NCBI RefSeq assembly: GCF_021134715.1
Contig: NC_060025.1
Span: 9,052,001 to 9,116,000 of the forward strand
Source: Daphnia pulex
Taxonomy: Eukaryota > Arthropoda > Branchiopoda > Diplostraca > Daphniidae
Direction of reading: 5' to 3'
Length of the DNA stretch: 64,000 bases
Positions 22,909 to 36,068 of this stretch are shown in pieces. The notes beneath the pieces are model-generated. The model was not told where the DNA came from. It searched no databases and was given only the letters and a program-made list of their open reading frames with translations. Each line of letters starts with the position of its first letter. Within the stretch, counting starts at the first letter, position 1. Both the position numbers and the translations under genes were made by a program.

Positions 22909-23469
22909 ATGACCGAACGAGTAATAAAGAGCGTTTTATCTTGGTTTCCTTTTCTTTGGGATAAAAATGAAGTAGAAAGTCCCGAAAAAGAAAAAATCGA
23001 AATCCTAATTGATTTTGGAGAACAGGAAGTTAACGGAGGTCCGCACCCCACTTTTTACCATCCATATCAACAATGGCATGTTCCTTCTTCAAGTCATCAC
23101 GATGGTTTTATGCCCCGCCCACCTCCGCCCAGTGTAATCCCACCGACGAGTCCTGGCTCCTTTCCAAACATGATGGCTCGACTCCAACAACTGGAAAACC
23201 GAATCGAGGCGTGCGAGATGGAAACTCTTGAATTTCAAGTTACACTAAATGAAATTCAGGTGGAAACCAATGATCTCTATCAAAATCATTCTGAACCAGG
23301 AAACCCGACCGAAGTTGAAATGGACGTTTACCGGAAGGAATTCCAGTCCAATCCGATTGTGCCATACATGATGCCCTATCATGGTAATGAAAATTGGTCC
23401 CCTACGTGTCTATCGCCACCATCAGCAACTGAACATCCATTTACCCCATACGGATACGGTGGTCTGTGA
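22909..23469 (+). CDS. Unrecognised intronless protein, paralogue of 4810-5370
   Basis: 186 aa, same length as its paralogue and different by only about a dozen scattered substitutions, mostly conservative. It keeps the N-terminus (MTERVIKSVLSWFPFLWDK), the PRPPPPS run, the coiled-coil stretch near residues 88-125, and the YGYGGL end. I cannot name the family. Conservation of the whole frame and of the TATA promoter across an inverted duplication supports a functional gene. It lies just downstream of the class II gene at 21191, the same neighbourhood as the other copy. Confidence 0.7.
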   Translation: MTERVIKSVLSWFPFLWDKNEVESPEKEKIEILIDFGEQEVNGGPHPTFYHPYQQWHVPSSSHHDGFMPRPPPPSVIPPTSPGSFPNMMARLQQLENRIEACEMETLEFQVTLNEIQVETNDLYQNHSEPGNPTEVEMDVYRKEFQSNPIVPYMMPYHGNENWSPTCLSPPSATEHPFTPYGYGGL

Positions 23470-24141
23470 TAATTCACATTTTTGGATCGAACACAATTAA
23501 CAAGTGTTGAATTTAAAAACAGTGTCAAGTGTGATGAATACACATTCGTAATTCAATTAAATCAAACCAATTCTTTTTCATTTCTATTTTATTTAGACCA
23601 AAGTAAGAAAGTAAAGATATGAAAGCTCAATCTTCAGTAAAATTCAAATAATGTGCGACGCATGTTATATATAGATAGTAGGACAGCAGAAATGCAGGAT
23701 CTTAGTCGGAAAGATAAAAAATTTAGAATAAGAAGAAAGATCAAAGACGATTGCGAGCGTATCGATTATTTAATATTTTACTTTATTATTGAATTTAAGT
23801 ATTTTACAAATTCAATTCTGTCATAACATAAGGTGCGTTTAATCCGCTAGAGGAATTGAGACAAGAGCGCCAACGGAATAGAACGCAATTACAAATATCA
23901 ATATTCAATATTCCATTCCTTTCGGCTTTCTTAAAAAGAGGTAGGGTAGGCTATGGCCGTTATGGCGGCTATGCTATTGTCTATTGAATTCTTTCTTGTT
24001 TCTTCACCACGTTTCGTGACCACACATTCGCCACCACGTTCGCTGGCCGTCGGTCCGAAAGTTTTTAACTGCCAATATATCCAATTTTAATTCCTATCTT
24101 ATTTTATTCTATCAGTGTCCATTTTAATTACGAACTTCAAA
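23470..24141. other. 3' flank and junction with the polo-like kinase insert
   Basis: Positions 23470-23720 match, in inverted orientation, the stretch 4560-4800 between the genes at 3688 and 4810. After about 23720 the match stops and unrelated sequence leads to the polo-like kinase pseudogene, so a junction lies here. Confidence 0.55.
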
Positions 24142-26009
<1,868 letters not shown>

Positions 26010-26947
26010 TGATTTTTTATTTTTAAATATATATTTTTTTAATGTGAATATTCGCCCAAATGTCCTCCCAGCTTTTAATGATTTATTCTTCATATTTTTA
26101 TGATTGTTTTTTAAATGTGAAACTGCCTAAATTGAACATCCTTCTCTTACTTATAGTCTTATACTTCAAATACTTTCTCTATAACGGTTTTTCGTGATCA
26201 AAATGGTAGATAACCCAAATTATTCTATAACCTAAACTAAAAGAAAATACACGTAATTTTTTAATTATCGATCATTCATTCCAATCGTGCATCGCGCAAT
26301 AACAAATATCAATACAGCAGACGATTCGAGTAGAAATGTAACCATGACACCATGTGAAAAGGAATGGCCGAATGGGTTGATTAAATAGAAAATTCCACTT
26401 TGAGAAAGAAGAAAGAAAGAATTGGTCATAAATCATTTGCTTGTGTGTGCGTGTGCAATTGTGGATACATTACGATTTTCGTTTCTTTGTTTTTTGTGCA
26501 GTAGTTTAGATAGAATCAAAGCATTTCGGGATAAGTGATTTCATCATGCTGTTGTTATTGGATTTACATCTCTCATGTGGGGAATCTCGACTTCATCTTC
26601 TGTGACACTTTGGTAAGCTACATGTCCATTTGTATTTCTTGAAAAAGTAGCATAAGGGAAGTTCTTTCAGGTTTGCCTAATAAACGTTTTGTCTTACGAT
26701 AGGTATTGCAGTGAAAGGAACAGTCCTATCACATCCCAAGTTGAAATAAAGTTAGACTGATATAAAGACAGGCTGGCAATCATAACAAATTAGTTTTTGA
26801 GTAATTTATATTGTTTTAAAATCTAGACCAAGATCAATTGCAGTGTATGAAGTTTATCGCAACTGCACTAATATGTAAATATGAGCTGTACATGTTTCAT
26901 AGAATGTAAGTTTGACGTAATTTCATCTCAAAGTCTTCATTGTTTCC
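26010..26947. other. Spacer between hairpin and the next Spätzle-like gene
   Basis: AT-rich, with no gene seen. The right-hand part is probably the 3' UTR of the minus-strand gene at 26948. Confidence 0.4.
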
Positions 26948-27810
26948 TTAAAGTTTTCTTGGAATGTGGCAAGAACAGGCTGATGGCAACTTGTAGATGT
27001 CGATGAAGATTCCCTTCTGAGGATCGCAAGGATCGAAGGAAAGCATCCGCTGGTAAACGTATTTTTGCAGACATTTGCTGCCAAAACAAGGGGCCAGGGT
27101 ACGACAAGCTGCACCGGGGAACAAACATTTTTCGACGCGATGGGTTTGGGTGTATCCGGGCCAGGCGATGTCCTGGACGATGACCCGCCATTCTCCATCG
27201 ACATTCACTGCGCGGAGTGGACGAGCATAAACGACATCGCTAGGGCAGATGTATCCTTCACCACCAACCCAGTTGCCCTTCTCAAAGGTCTTGCCATGGT
27301 ACTCGGAATAGTCGAAATGTTTCTCTGACAAGGAGGTCAGTCCATCGACCAAATTGTCGGCCGATTGATCAGCAACATCTGCGTATTTCTTCAGCACCAA
27401 CGGGTCGTAATCGATGGCGTACTGGACAACAAACACAATGTTGATGTAAATTTCTTGGGATTAACTTTTGTATGATTTACGAAATGTGTTGCCTACCTTA
27501 ACTTCTTTTCCCGGATATTCAGGGTCTTTGACACAAAATGTGAGGGTTCCGTTTTTCGAGCAGGTTGGTGCCTTTCGTGGATGGCAATAATCATTTTCGC
27601 CTGTGTACTTTTTGACATAATCCGCTGGGTACGACGACTTTGGGTAGTTTGTGGGATCGAAAGCAGCTTCGGCTTCCGGTTCCGGTTCGGCAAAAACACC
27701 CATCATCACGGAAGCCAGGCATAACTAGACAGACAGAAATAGTTTCAATAGTTAATTAGTTTTATCTTTTTAAAATTCCTCTTTTGAGTACTTACAAGAG
27801 CAATTTTCAT
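26948..27810 (-). CDS. Spätzle-like cystine-knot protein, class II, three-exon form (second copy)
   Basis: Predicted secreted ligand, 238 aa. Exons 27810-27796 (MKIAL), 27724-27497 and 27421-26948. The signal peptide is MKIALLCLASVMMGVFA. It has an acidic stretch (EPEPEAEAAFDP), a Tyr/Pro segment, then YCHPRKAPTCSKNGTLTFC and EYPGKEVK. The last exon is almost the same as that of the gene at 3688 but ends HIPRKL instead of HIRSPLH, so the homology breaks at the extreme 3' end, beside the polo-like kinase insert. TATAAAAC is at 27908-27901 (minus). It is head to head with the class I gene at 28349, mirroring the pair at 2451/3688. Confidence 0.87.
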
Positions 27811-27900
27811 TTTCAGGTATTGAAGAATGTTTTCTAGCTCACGAACTGGACTTGATGATTGTCAGCTCTCAACTGATATCAAATTTCTATGAGGGAAAGG

Positions 27901-28260
27901 GTTTTATACGTTTTCATCTCTTCAGCAGTCACCAATAATACAAGATATCTCAACTTTGAGGCTTTCATGTTACCCAACAAACATTTCAGGTGGTTGTTCT
28001 GTTCCAGCAGTCAGATGATATTCACTTTCATTGTGGTTGTGTAGTCGGAGGAAACTGTGAATATTGATACTGGTTGCCTCCATTTCTTACTTCATTCATT
28101 TTCACTTTGGGGACCAACCACGGCGCTGTTTTGGATGAAGTTTTATTTTGGAAGAAACCACCACAACCTCAACATCTCGCTTGATGAAACTATATCCAGT
28201 CGGCTGGAAAGGAAAGTGATTCCGTCAATTGCAGGTGCTACATTTGAAAGGTATATAAAG
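27901..28260. promoter_or_regulatory. Divergent promoter with two TATA boxes
   Basis: TATAAAAC on minus (27908-27901) and TATATAAAG on plus (28252-28260) flank a ~340-bp control region between the class II gene at 26948-27810 and the class I gene at 28349. Confidence 0.6.
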
Positions 28261-28348
28261 TGCAGGTGCAAATATTAATAACACAAACATTTCTCGAACA
28301 GAAACCCCGTCGGTTGAAGAGAAGTTTTCTTCGATATTTTTCAGCATA

Positions 28349-29062
28349 ATGTCTATCAAATTTATGGTAAGTTTGAACAACTTGTAATTGATTATTTCTT
28401 GTTAAAGACTTGCAAAACTGTGACAGCATTCATTCAAATTATTTCATTTCATCTTTTTTAAATAGATTTTTGCTTCGCTGATGGTGATTGGCGTTTTCTC
28501 CGATCCTGAGCCCAGCAACTACAAAGCTCCTCCTGCCTACGGTTCCCAGCCAAAGTACCCTGAAATTCCAAACTGCGCCAAAAACACGACCAAGTCCTGG
28601 TGCCTGGAAGACTCTGAATATCCCCAACACGAAGTGCAACAAGCCCTGGACCAACACTACCAGGCCGTCGTGGCTTTCTACAAGGACAAACTGGCCAACA
28701 CTGAGAACTCTGTCGACGGACTGGCCAAGTTGAACGACGAGGTTTACCTTTGCCCGAGTTCCACCGATTACGTCCGTCCTTTCCGGGCCATCAACGTCGA
28801 CGGCAAGTGGCGGACCATCGTCAACGGCGTCGAATCTTACGGCATCAAATACACGCAAACTGCTCGAATTGAAGAATGCGACGTGGTCGTGGGAACCACC
28901 TGCCCCTTGGTTCCGTCCTGCTACGAGTCCAAATGCGTCCAGAAAAATATTTTCCATCGCTTCTTGGTCTACAACCCACAAGACTACACCTTCCCTTTCG
29001 CAATTGAAAAATTCAAGTTGCCTGGATCGTGCGGATGTGTCGTTGGAGCTTTCCACCTATAA
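28349..29062 (+). CDS. Spätzle-like cystine-knot protein, class I (MSIKFM type)
   Basis: Predicted secreted ligand, 204 aa. Exons 28349-28366 (MSIKFM) and 28466-29062. The signal peptide is MSIKFMIFASLMVIGVFS. The N-terminal segment (EPSNYKAPPAYGSQPKYPEI) is somewhat diverged from the copy at 2451-3147, while from NCAKNTTKSWCLEDSEYP to the end the two are almost identical. Knot-domain landmarks are LCPSSTDYVRPFRAIN, KWRTIVNGVESYGI, ARIEEC, CPLVPSCYESKC and LPGSCGC. It faces the class II gene at 26948-27810 across a shared promoter region. Confidence 0.87.
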
Positions 29063-29670
29063 AGTATGAACACAACTAGAACTAAGCAACGGTAAATGTT
29101 TGAAAAGAGTCCTATCTTTTATGAACTGCAAAAGAACCGGAAGTTTTTTTGTAGAATTAATTTAAAGATTATTTTGAATCAATGAAGACTATTATGTACT
29201 CATAAGGTGATGTTACCACTGATTGAAATTAAATTACATTGAATTACTTGGTGCAAAATCAATTATGATTATCATTCACTTTGTGAAACAGTAAAATTAA
29301 AGGATTAAAGCGAATGGAATTCTATTCTTTCACTGGCCCTGATCTGGTTTACTGGTTTCTTTAAAAATAATAGAATAATTTACAACGTTACGATTTACGA
29401 ATGGATTAATCAAGTAATGAATGGGAAAGTAGACGACGGAATGTGCAATTGTATGACAATCTATGGGTTGGGTTGGAACTCCTTCACGTTCCCCCCTTAA
29501 TGTCATTGCGGTTGTCAGGGCAATTATTGAAAAAGAAATTGCGCTGCTACTATATAAGCTCGCCTTCAATCTAGCCCAACTCATTATTTGTTGAGAGTTA
29601 GCAGACAAGTACGTTTTCTACTCTAAAGTCTAAAAGTGCTCAAGGTGATCTAATCTAGTTAGTCTACAAA
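29063..29670. promoter_or_regulatory. Intergenic DNA with TATA box for the gene at 29671
   Basis: Contains the 3' flank of the gene at 28349, then TATATAAG at 29551-29558, about 115 bp before the next start codon. Confidence 0.5.
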
Positions 29671-30351
29671 ATGAATCTCATCTTGGTAACTTTTCAGAAT
29701 ATGTCAGTCAAGTAAAATTGAGGGGAAATATCTCTTATAATTTTCATCCTACAGGTTGCCTTTCTCTGCTTCTCGACTGCCTCAGTTATTATTGTTTCAA
29801 GCACTCAACCCGTTCCGTTTTGTAACCCAAAAGCTCCACCTCCGTGCATCGACAAAAAGTTTGGCTTCTGCATAAACGACTATGACTATCCGATGGACGA
29901 CATTCAGGTACTCGCAACAGCTTTTTAAAATTGTAACATTTTAACCAATTATTTCAAAATGCAGACGACCATTGAGGAATCTGAATCAGTTAAGAAGTTT
30001 ATCAACAAAACAATTACGAACAGAAGGCGAGCAATCAAGAAAAAAGAAACTGGCTGTCAAACTACAAATCTTCTCGTCAAACCACTGCGATTGCGCAACA
30101 TTGACAGAGATTGGCTAGTTATCGTTCAAGATACCAACGATATATTTCAGCGGGAAGAAATTGCTATCTGTTCTCATCCAAATGTTCCCTGTCGGACACC
30201 GAGTCGGACAGGGAACATATCATCCCGTTCCACGTATTGCCATCAAAAGTTTTCTACCCGAAAACTGCTAGCCTTCGACCCGTGCAATCCGGATCGTGGT
30301 GTCTATGTCGAGTCTTTCAAATTACAATCGGCATGCGATTGTCGCCTTTAA
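29671..30351 (+). CDS. Spätzle-like cystine-knot protein, class III, short form
   Basis: Predicted secreted ligand, 184 aa. Exons 29671-29685 (MNLIL), 29755-29907 and 29965-30351. The signal peptide is MNLILVAFLCFSTASVIIVS, followed almost at once by FCNPKAPPPCIDKKFGFC and DYPMDDIQ. The last exon has a basic stretch (NRRRAIKKKE at about residues 69-78) before the knot domain: VKPLRLRNIDRDWLVIVQ, STYCHQKFSTRKLLAFDPC and LQSACDCRL. That basic run is the only candidate processing site I see in the cluster. It is the counterpart of the gene at 324-1761 in the inverted block. Confidence 0.82.
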
Positions 30352-32040
30352 TTCATTTGTAAAGTTTTCTGGTATTTTGCCGGGATTACAGTTATTCATT
30401 TTCCTTTTAAATATGTGAGCATATGTAGAATCCCAAGTATCGGTAAAATTAAAAAAATACAAAAGCCTAACCATGATTTTAGTAAATATGACTGATTTTA
30501 CGACTTCATGTTCCTATCGGCCTATCATTTATCCCCGTCCCTGGCTCCCTGCTTCGTGAATCGTGACTCATGAGTTCTGCTTTAGTAGAGTGTGGCAACA
30601 CTGTTATTCAATATTAGGAATTTGCAATCCAGTCTGCTGTTGATCTTGTAGATGGTTATGATGGACAAACGAATCAGGATCTGATCACTTTTAGTGGAAT
30701 TGAATAAAGTTAAATGTTGGGTTTTGATTGTGAGGTATCTCCTTTTATTATGCATTACAGGATTAGTAATAACAGTAAGGGTTCGTTTATCGGGTGAAGG
30801 CCGTATCAGGGTGGCCATATTGTGAGTGTTGCCAAGACAATGATGAGACAATTCAACTGACCTTGTTTTTAGTATCTGCACGTATTGAGTTAAAACTTAA
30901 TTTTCTCTTCTGTGGTTTGTAATCTAGACAAGTCTTGAGCTATCGGATGCTATTAAAGAAGTAAAAGCAGTAAAATCTCGGTCTCTGGTTAAAGCATGGA
31001 GTTGTGTGTCAAGAATTGCAATGTCAGTGGGTAAGACAAAGAAGAAGTACCACAATAAAAAGAAAGTAAAACAAATAATTTATATAATGCAAAATTTCAG
31101 GTTTCCAAATTTGATGACGTTTGTGCTCTTCACTTCTCTTCTTCTTCACTTCTTGCTGAAATGTCTTCCCGAGTAAGCAATAAGGAATTTCAGGAACTAT
31201 TTTGTCATAGCAGAAACTGAAGTAAGTTTTTCCCTTGAATTATCTTAATTCTGTTTTGAGAATCACGCTAACTCTTTCTCAAATTTCTATAAATGAATTC
31301 AAAATTATTGGAATTCAAATCAAATCAATGCTGCCATCCTCCGTCATGTTGCCAAGCAAGAAGGTCCACACATTTCTGAATCCTGAGAAAGACAGCCTGT
31401 CTTACTCATAGGAATCTGTGTCTGTGTTCTGTGGTGTTCTGAAGAAACTGCTCCTTCTCACCTCTCCAATGAAAGATATTTCATTTAGCCTGCATCAGCT
31501 CTACAATTGGCAGACCAGTTAATTGTCTTCAAGGCAAGCAATTACTTACCATACTGTTTTTCGTCTCTCTTATTTTAATTTGCTCTTGTTGGCTAAAGGG
31601 ATTGACAAAGGGATTGATTTTGAATTGACCCCTGGTACGGAACTTGTAACTTTTTTTATGCCAAAAATATGGTACAAAAACATCTGAATTAAAAAAATTA
31701 ATTTAAAATTAATTAATGTTGTTTTGTTGTGGAATTTTTAGTAAAAACGGCACTTGAATTTGGAAGATGTTCTCCCCATTATCAACGACCGGGAAGTCAC
31801 CATTAAAGATCTTGCATGAAGGTAAGAAGATTTCTTTTCAATCCAATCGCATCATCTCTGTTGACTTTAAATGAACAAAAAGGCTGTTCCGGTGCACGTA
31901 TTATATTCGAAACGAGAACCCCTATTATAGGAAGACGCTTCTGATGATTACGACAATTTTTGTAATCCTAAATTCGCATAGTAACGTTTAAACAAAATTA
32001 GGAATTATTTATCAGTCATAGTAAAATTCTAAAGGTGAAA
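30352..32040. other. Gene-poor spacer with possible decayed zinc-finger gene
   Basis: AT-rich DNA after the class III gene. The only coding-like remnants are those listed at 30996-31400. Confidence 0.4.
30996..31400 (+). pseudogene. Possible remnant of a THAP-type zinc-finger gene
   Basis: A short frame MELCVKNCNVS (C-x3-C) ends at a GTAAG. After a TTTCAG comes VSKFDDVCALHFSSSSLLAE, whose C-x2-H-F resembles the second half of a THAP finger, followed by stops. The central part of the domain is missing. The resemblance is weak and could be chance. Confidence 0.2.
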
Positions 32041-32480
32041 AGCTCAAACGACGCATCCGCACGATCCAGGCAACTTGAATTTCAGAACTTGAATTCAATC
32101 AGCCATTCAATCTTTCCGACTAAGATCTTGCTGTCCTACTACCGTATCTATATTTAACATGCGTCGCACATTATTTAAATTTTACTGAAGATTGAGCTTT
32201 CATATCTTTAGTTTCTTTCTTTGGTCTAAATTAAGTAGAAATGAAGAAGAATTGATAATTGAATTACGAATCTGCATTCATCAGACTTGACACTGTTTTA
32301 ATTCATCACTTGCGAACACTTTGCTCAATAGTTGCTGGACTTGTTGATAGTTTTCGATCCAAAAAATTGAATGTTCACAGATAACCGTCTTATCTCGTAG
32401 TTACTCTTACTTACTTACTTATCGCGGCGATGGACACGGGGGGGGGCAAATATTCATTACCATGAATGATTTTATAAACA
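32041..32480. pseudogene. Fossil of a third Spätzle-like block
   Basis: Three remnants in the order of block 1: 32041-32090 matches the end of the class I gene (2461-2505); about 32100-32290 matches the 3' flank of the class II gene (4545-4750); about 32330-32465 matches the 3' end and downstream of the unknown gene (about 4790-4910), now full of small changes. The genes themselves are deleted. Intact class II and class I genes follow at 32846 and 34554, as in block 1. Confidence 0.7.
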
Positions 32481-32690
32481 GTTACCCTGGCGTAAGTAAA
32501 GAGAACTGTGTAAACCCTAACCTTTTGAAACTTAAAAAAAAAAACAAAAAACATGATGTTTCGTTCATAAATACTTTTTGTATTTCGTTTGATACACACG
32601 AACTCTTAGTGGCAGGCAAAATAGGACGAGAATATAGGAGAAGAAGAAAAGTTCAAAAGTTTGACTCGATGACAAGTCCAGAGAATACCG

Positions 32691-32759
32691 AAAACGATCC
32701 CTGTGAAGGAGAGGATGTTTGGACGGTTGGCGGTACCGTTTTCATTTGAAGCAGTCCCT
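32691..32759 (+). repeat. Direct-repeat motif set, left flank
   Basis: AAACGATCCCTGTGA (32691-32705), GGTTGGCGGTACC (32724-32736), GAAGCAGTCCCTC (32747-32759). Same order and orientation as at 5886-5955, with the partner set at 35341-35480. Confidence 0.75.
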
Positions 32760-32845
32760 CTCGTTAACGTTTGACGTTTCTGGTATTACCTGGAGGTCGT
32801 TTGGGGGCGTGGGGTCCTGTACTTTCTAAGGGGGTTGAATGAAAT

Positions 32846-33885
32846 TTAGGCCTTGACGGCGGGAATGTGGCAGGAGCAAGCCGATGGCAACTTGTAGGTG
32901 TCGACGAAGATGCCCTTGTAAGCATCGCACGGGTCGAAGGAGAGCATGCGATGGACGGTGTGCTTCTGGAGGCACTTGCTCAAGTGGCAAGGGGCCAACG
33001 TGCGACAAGCGGCTTCGGGGAACAAGCAAGTCTCGGTCCGCTGGGTCTGGGTGTAAGTCGGCCAGGCGATGTCCTGGACGATGACGCGCCACTCACCGGC
33101 CGTGTTCTTGGCGCGCAGGGGACGCGAGTAGGCCACCTCGCTGGGGCAGATGAAACCCTCACCACCGACCCAGTTGCCCTGGTCGAACTGCTTGCCGTTG
33201 TAGAAAGAATAATCGAATTTCTCCTCTTGTTCCTTGCTGACGCCATCCACCAAATCGTTGGCTGACTGGTCGGCCACGTCGGCGTATTTCTTCAACACTA
33301 AAGGATCGTAGTCGATGGCGTACTGATCATTGGTCATCGCCCAATTTAAAAAGGTATTTTTATTTTAATTAATTAATTGATTCATTTGAAATTCAATACC
33401 TTGACTTCGTAGGTGGGGTATTCCTCGTCGGTCAAACACCAACCGACCGTCGCGTTTTCAGCGCATTTGGGTGCGGCTTTTGGGTCGCAGTACTTGGGGT
33501 ACGATGGGTATGATGGGTCTTTGGAATATTGAATCAATCAAATTTATTTTCATGTTTTGATTAATAATTGTCAAATTCAACTTACAAGCTGATGGTTTGC
33601 TGTATGACGGGTATTGGGGTTCGGGGTACGCTGGTTTGTAAGCTGGTCTAAATTTAAGAATCAATATTAATTAGCAAATACTGTTCTAATCAAATAAGAA
33701 AAGAAATTACCTGTACTGTTCCTGGGCAACCAAATCTTCAGCCCAAGCGCCGACAACGCAAAACATCAAAATCGTCTGTAAAATTAGTAAATCAAAACAT
33801 TTTTTTAAATGCTCTTCAATGTTCATCGTTTCAGGCAATGAGCAGTGAATCAGTCAAAGATTTGACTTACCACTGCCAAAGACAT
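32846..33885 (-). CDS. Spätzle-like cystine-knot protein, class II, five-exon form (third copy)
   Basis: Predicted secreted ligand, 245 aa. Exons 33885-33871 (MSLAV), 33775-33711, 33647-33586, 33518-33400 and 33322-32846. The signal peptide is MSLAVTILMFCAVGAWA. Exon 4 is 119 bp, 18 bp shorter than at 6030 and 21191, equal to two fewer YPS-type tripeptides before YCDPKAAPKC. The last exon is almost identical to those of the other five-exon copies (VDTYKLPSACSC instead of IDTYKLPSACSC). The TATA is TATAAAAAG, 34004-33996 (minus). It is head to head with the class I gene at 34554. Together they form the most intact pair after 6030/7474. Confidence 0.88.
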
Positions 33886-33995
33886 GTCGTATTTTACTTT
33901 AAAGGAGATGAAAACTCAGCGAAAGAATAAAGAATTGGATATGTGAGCACAGAAAGCTCCTGATGTGTTCTGTGTCTTTCACCAACAGTTCGGGT

Positions 33996-34461
33996 CTTTT
34001 TATACTCAGCTTTTCGGTCTAACTACGCCCTTCTTACACGCAGTCATCGTCACAACACCAATCGCAATCTTGACGGGGCGGTTTCCAAGTCTCAGGTAAA
34101 AATCTCATAAACATAAATTTTTGTAAACTTTCACCGGCTCGTTGCCTTCGCTAAAATATTCTTTATCAATTTAACTGTTTCAGTGTCTTCAACTATTCCC
34201 GAGGCGAATTCACTTTCCCTGGACTTCTTTCACCATAGGTATAGACTAGACTAGCTAGACTGATTCTGCTGTTTTCCCCGTGAAGTGATGTGCTTCCTGT
34301 GGATGAACTTGGCGCATTTTAAACGAAACTAACGTATAGAGAAAGCCGAGAACAGGCACATTCGTGATTTCAAGGCGAGACTTTCAAAAATCCCACCATC
34401 TGGTGGGAGTAGCCATTGGTTAAAATGGAACGCAGCGTAACAAAGTGTCCCGGTATAAAAG
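33996..34461. promoter_or_regulatory. Divergent promoter with a perfect palindrome
   Basis: TATAAAAAG (minus, 34004-33996) and TATAAAAG (plus, 34454-34461) bracket a 450-bp region. It contains TCCCACCATCTGGTGGGA at 34391-34408, a palindrome with 8-bp arms about 46 bp upstream of the plus TATA. Nearly the same region occurs inverted at 54573-55039. Confidence 0.65.
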
Positions 34462-34553
34462 CCGAGACGGTCACATCAGTTAAACACATCGTCCCTTGCA
34501 GTCGATTCCTCTTCTGACTTTCTGTCTCACAGTGAAAAAGTCAATTGGAAATC

Positions 34554-35258
34554 ATGTCTCTGTCCTACCACTTTTTGGTAAATTATTCCAATCCATTCAG
34601 CAGCCAATTTTTTAATCATTAGCTTAATCTAATTATTAATTATTATCACCACTAGATCTTTGTGAGTTTAGGTGTTGTGGCCGTTGTCATGGGCAACAAC
34701 AATTACAAGCCGCCCGCCTATCACCAGCCGAAATACGAACCGAAATACGAGCCAGAGATCCCGGCCTGCTCCAAGAACACGACCAAGAACTGGTGCCTGG
34801 AGGATTCCGAGTACCCGGCCTACGAAGTCGTTTACGAACTGGACAAGCACTACGAGGCCGTTGTGGCTTTGTACAAGAACGTCGTGGCCGAAACGGCCAA
34901 CTCGGTCGACACTTTGACCAAATTGGTGGATGAGACTTACCTCTGCCCCAGCGCCACCTCCTACGTCCAGCCGCTGCGTGCCGTCAACACCAAAGGCAAG
35001 TGGCGTGTCATCATCAACAAAGTCGAGTCTTACGGCATCAAATACGATCAACACGCTCGCATCGAAGAATGTGAGGCCGAGGCGGCCGGAAAGGCCTGCC
35101 CCTTGGTCCCCACCTGCTACGAGTCCAAGTGCCTCCAGAAGAGCATCTACCACCGTTTCCTCGTCTACGATCCCACCGATTACTATTTCCCATTCGCCAT
35201 CGAGACCTTCAAGTTGCCGGCCTCATGCGCCTGCTTCGTTGGAGCCTTCAGCCTCTAA
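34554..35258 (+). CDS. Spätzle-like cystine-knot protein, class I (MSLSYHFL type), third copy
   Basis: Predicted secreted ligand, 208 aa. Exons 34554-34577 and 34656-35258. It has one extra Asn after the signal peptide (MGNNNYKPP) and one conservative change (EAEAAGK for EADAAGK) compared with the 7474 copy; otherwise it looks the same. The knot-domain landmarks are as in that copy. It faces the class II gene at 32846-33885. The 3' flank keeps the motif set at 35341-35480, and homology with the other copies stops near 35578. Confidence 0.9.
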
Positions 35259-35340
35259 ATTAATTCAATTCTATTTCTTTCCTTCTTTCTTCCAATTTTC
35301 GGCCAATCCCAATCCAAATTGTCATCATCCATCAGTCACC

Positions 35341-35480
35341 AAACGATCCCTGTGATAATATCATTCGTGTAATAACATCTCTGCGCTTCACAGTCGACTC
35401 CTTTTTCAACTGAAAACTGAAAAAAAGATTCGAAGTGGAGCGCAAAGGTTGGCGGTACCATCCAACATGAAAGCAGTCCC
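35341..35480 (+). repeat. Direct-repeat motif set, right flank
   Basis: AAACGATCCCTGTGA (35341-35355), GGTTGGCGGTACC (35457-35469), then AAAGCAGTCCCTC. This completes the direct-repeat frame around the pair 32846/34554. Confidence 0.75.
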
Positions 35481-35930
35481 TCGCCCACAACAACATCCTG
35501 GGTTTTATTTAATATGAAAAATAGTTCTATGCATTTCCTTTAATTATTTTAACTCTATCAAATGTTTGTGCTGAATTGCACTTATTCCACTATTCCACTA
35601 TTCCTCTATTCCATTTATTGCATTATTCCACTCCATTCGTTTCTCAGGCTCTTATTACGGACAATGACCTGAGAAATCACTTTTATCTAAGTTGTAACTC
35701 TACTTGCGTCATTCCCTATGAATACGAATTTTGTTTGGATGTTTAAAACGGCACTGTACAATTTGAAATAATATGTTAATATAATCAATCCAACGCAAAG
35801 CATAATGAAGTACGTCTCGTTCTCAGCATTATAATTCATATATCCATATTACCACATATCACAATTCACAAGTATCAATACCTACCTATAGAATGATACT
35901 ACACGCAAAGAAATTTTTTTCTTTGCGGCA

Positions 35931-36068
35931 GTAGAACTCCAAAGACATAAGAACTTCCTTTTTAAATATTATTAAAAATACCAGACAGTAGAACTCCACT
36001 ACGTGACAATAGAACTAGAGCTCCTACGATTTTTAAAAAACTATTTTCATGCCCGACAGTAGAACTCC
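35931..36068 (+). repeat. Dispersed 12-mer repeat CAGTAGAACTCC
   Basis: CAGTAGAACTCC occurs at about 35930, 35986 and 36056, with a variant CAATAGAACT between the last two. Spacing is irregular. No function is evident. Confidence 0.6.

Noticed and set aside
34081-34440. NF-kB/Rel site (GGGATTTTTG) in the divergent promoter
   Set aside because: It only approximates the consensus and lacks the 3' CC; not supportable without binding data.
34668-35153. Long antisense frames over the class I and class II genes (also at 7595-7978, 13477-13959, 53879-54361, 21835-22374, 55763-56302)
   Set aside because: They mirror GC-rich conserved coding exons and recur with every paralogue; the sense strand has signal peptide, splice sites and domain motifs, while the antisense products have none.
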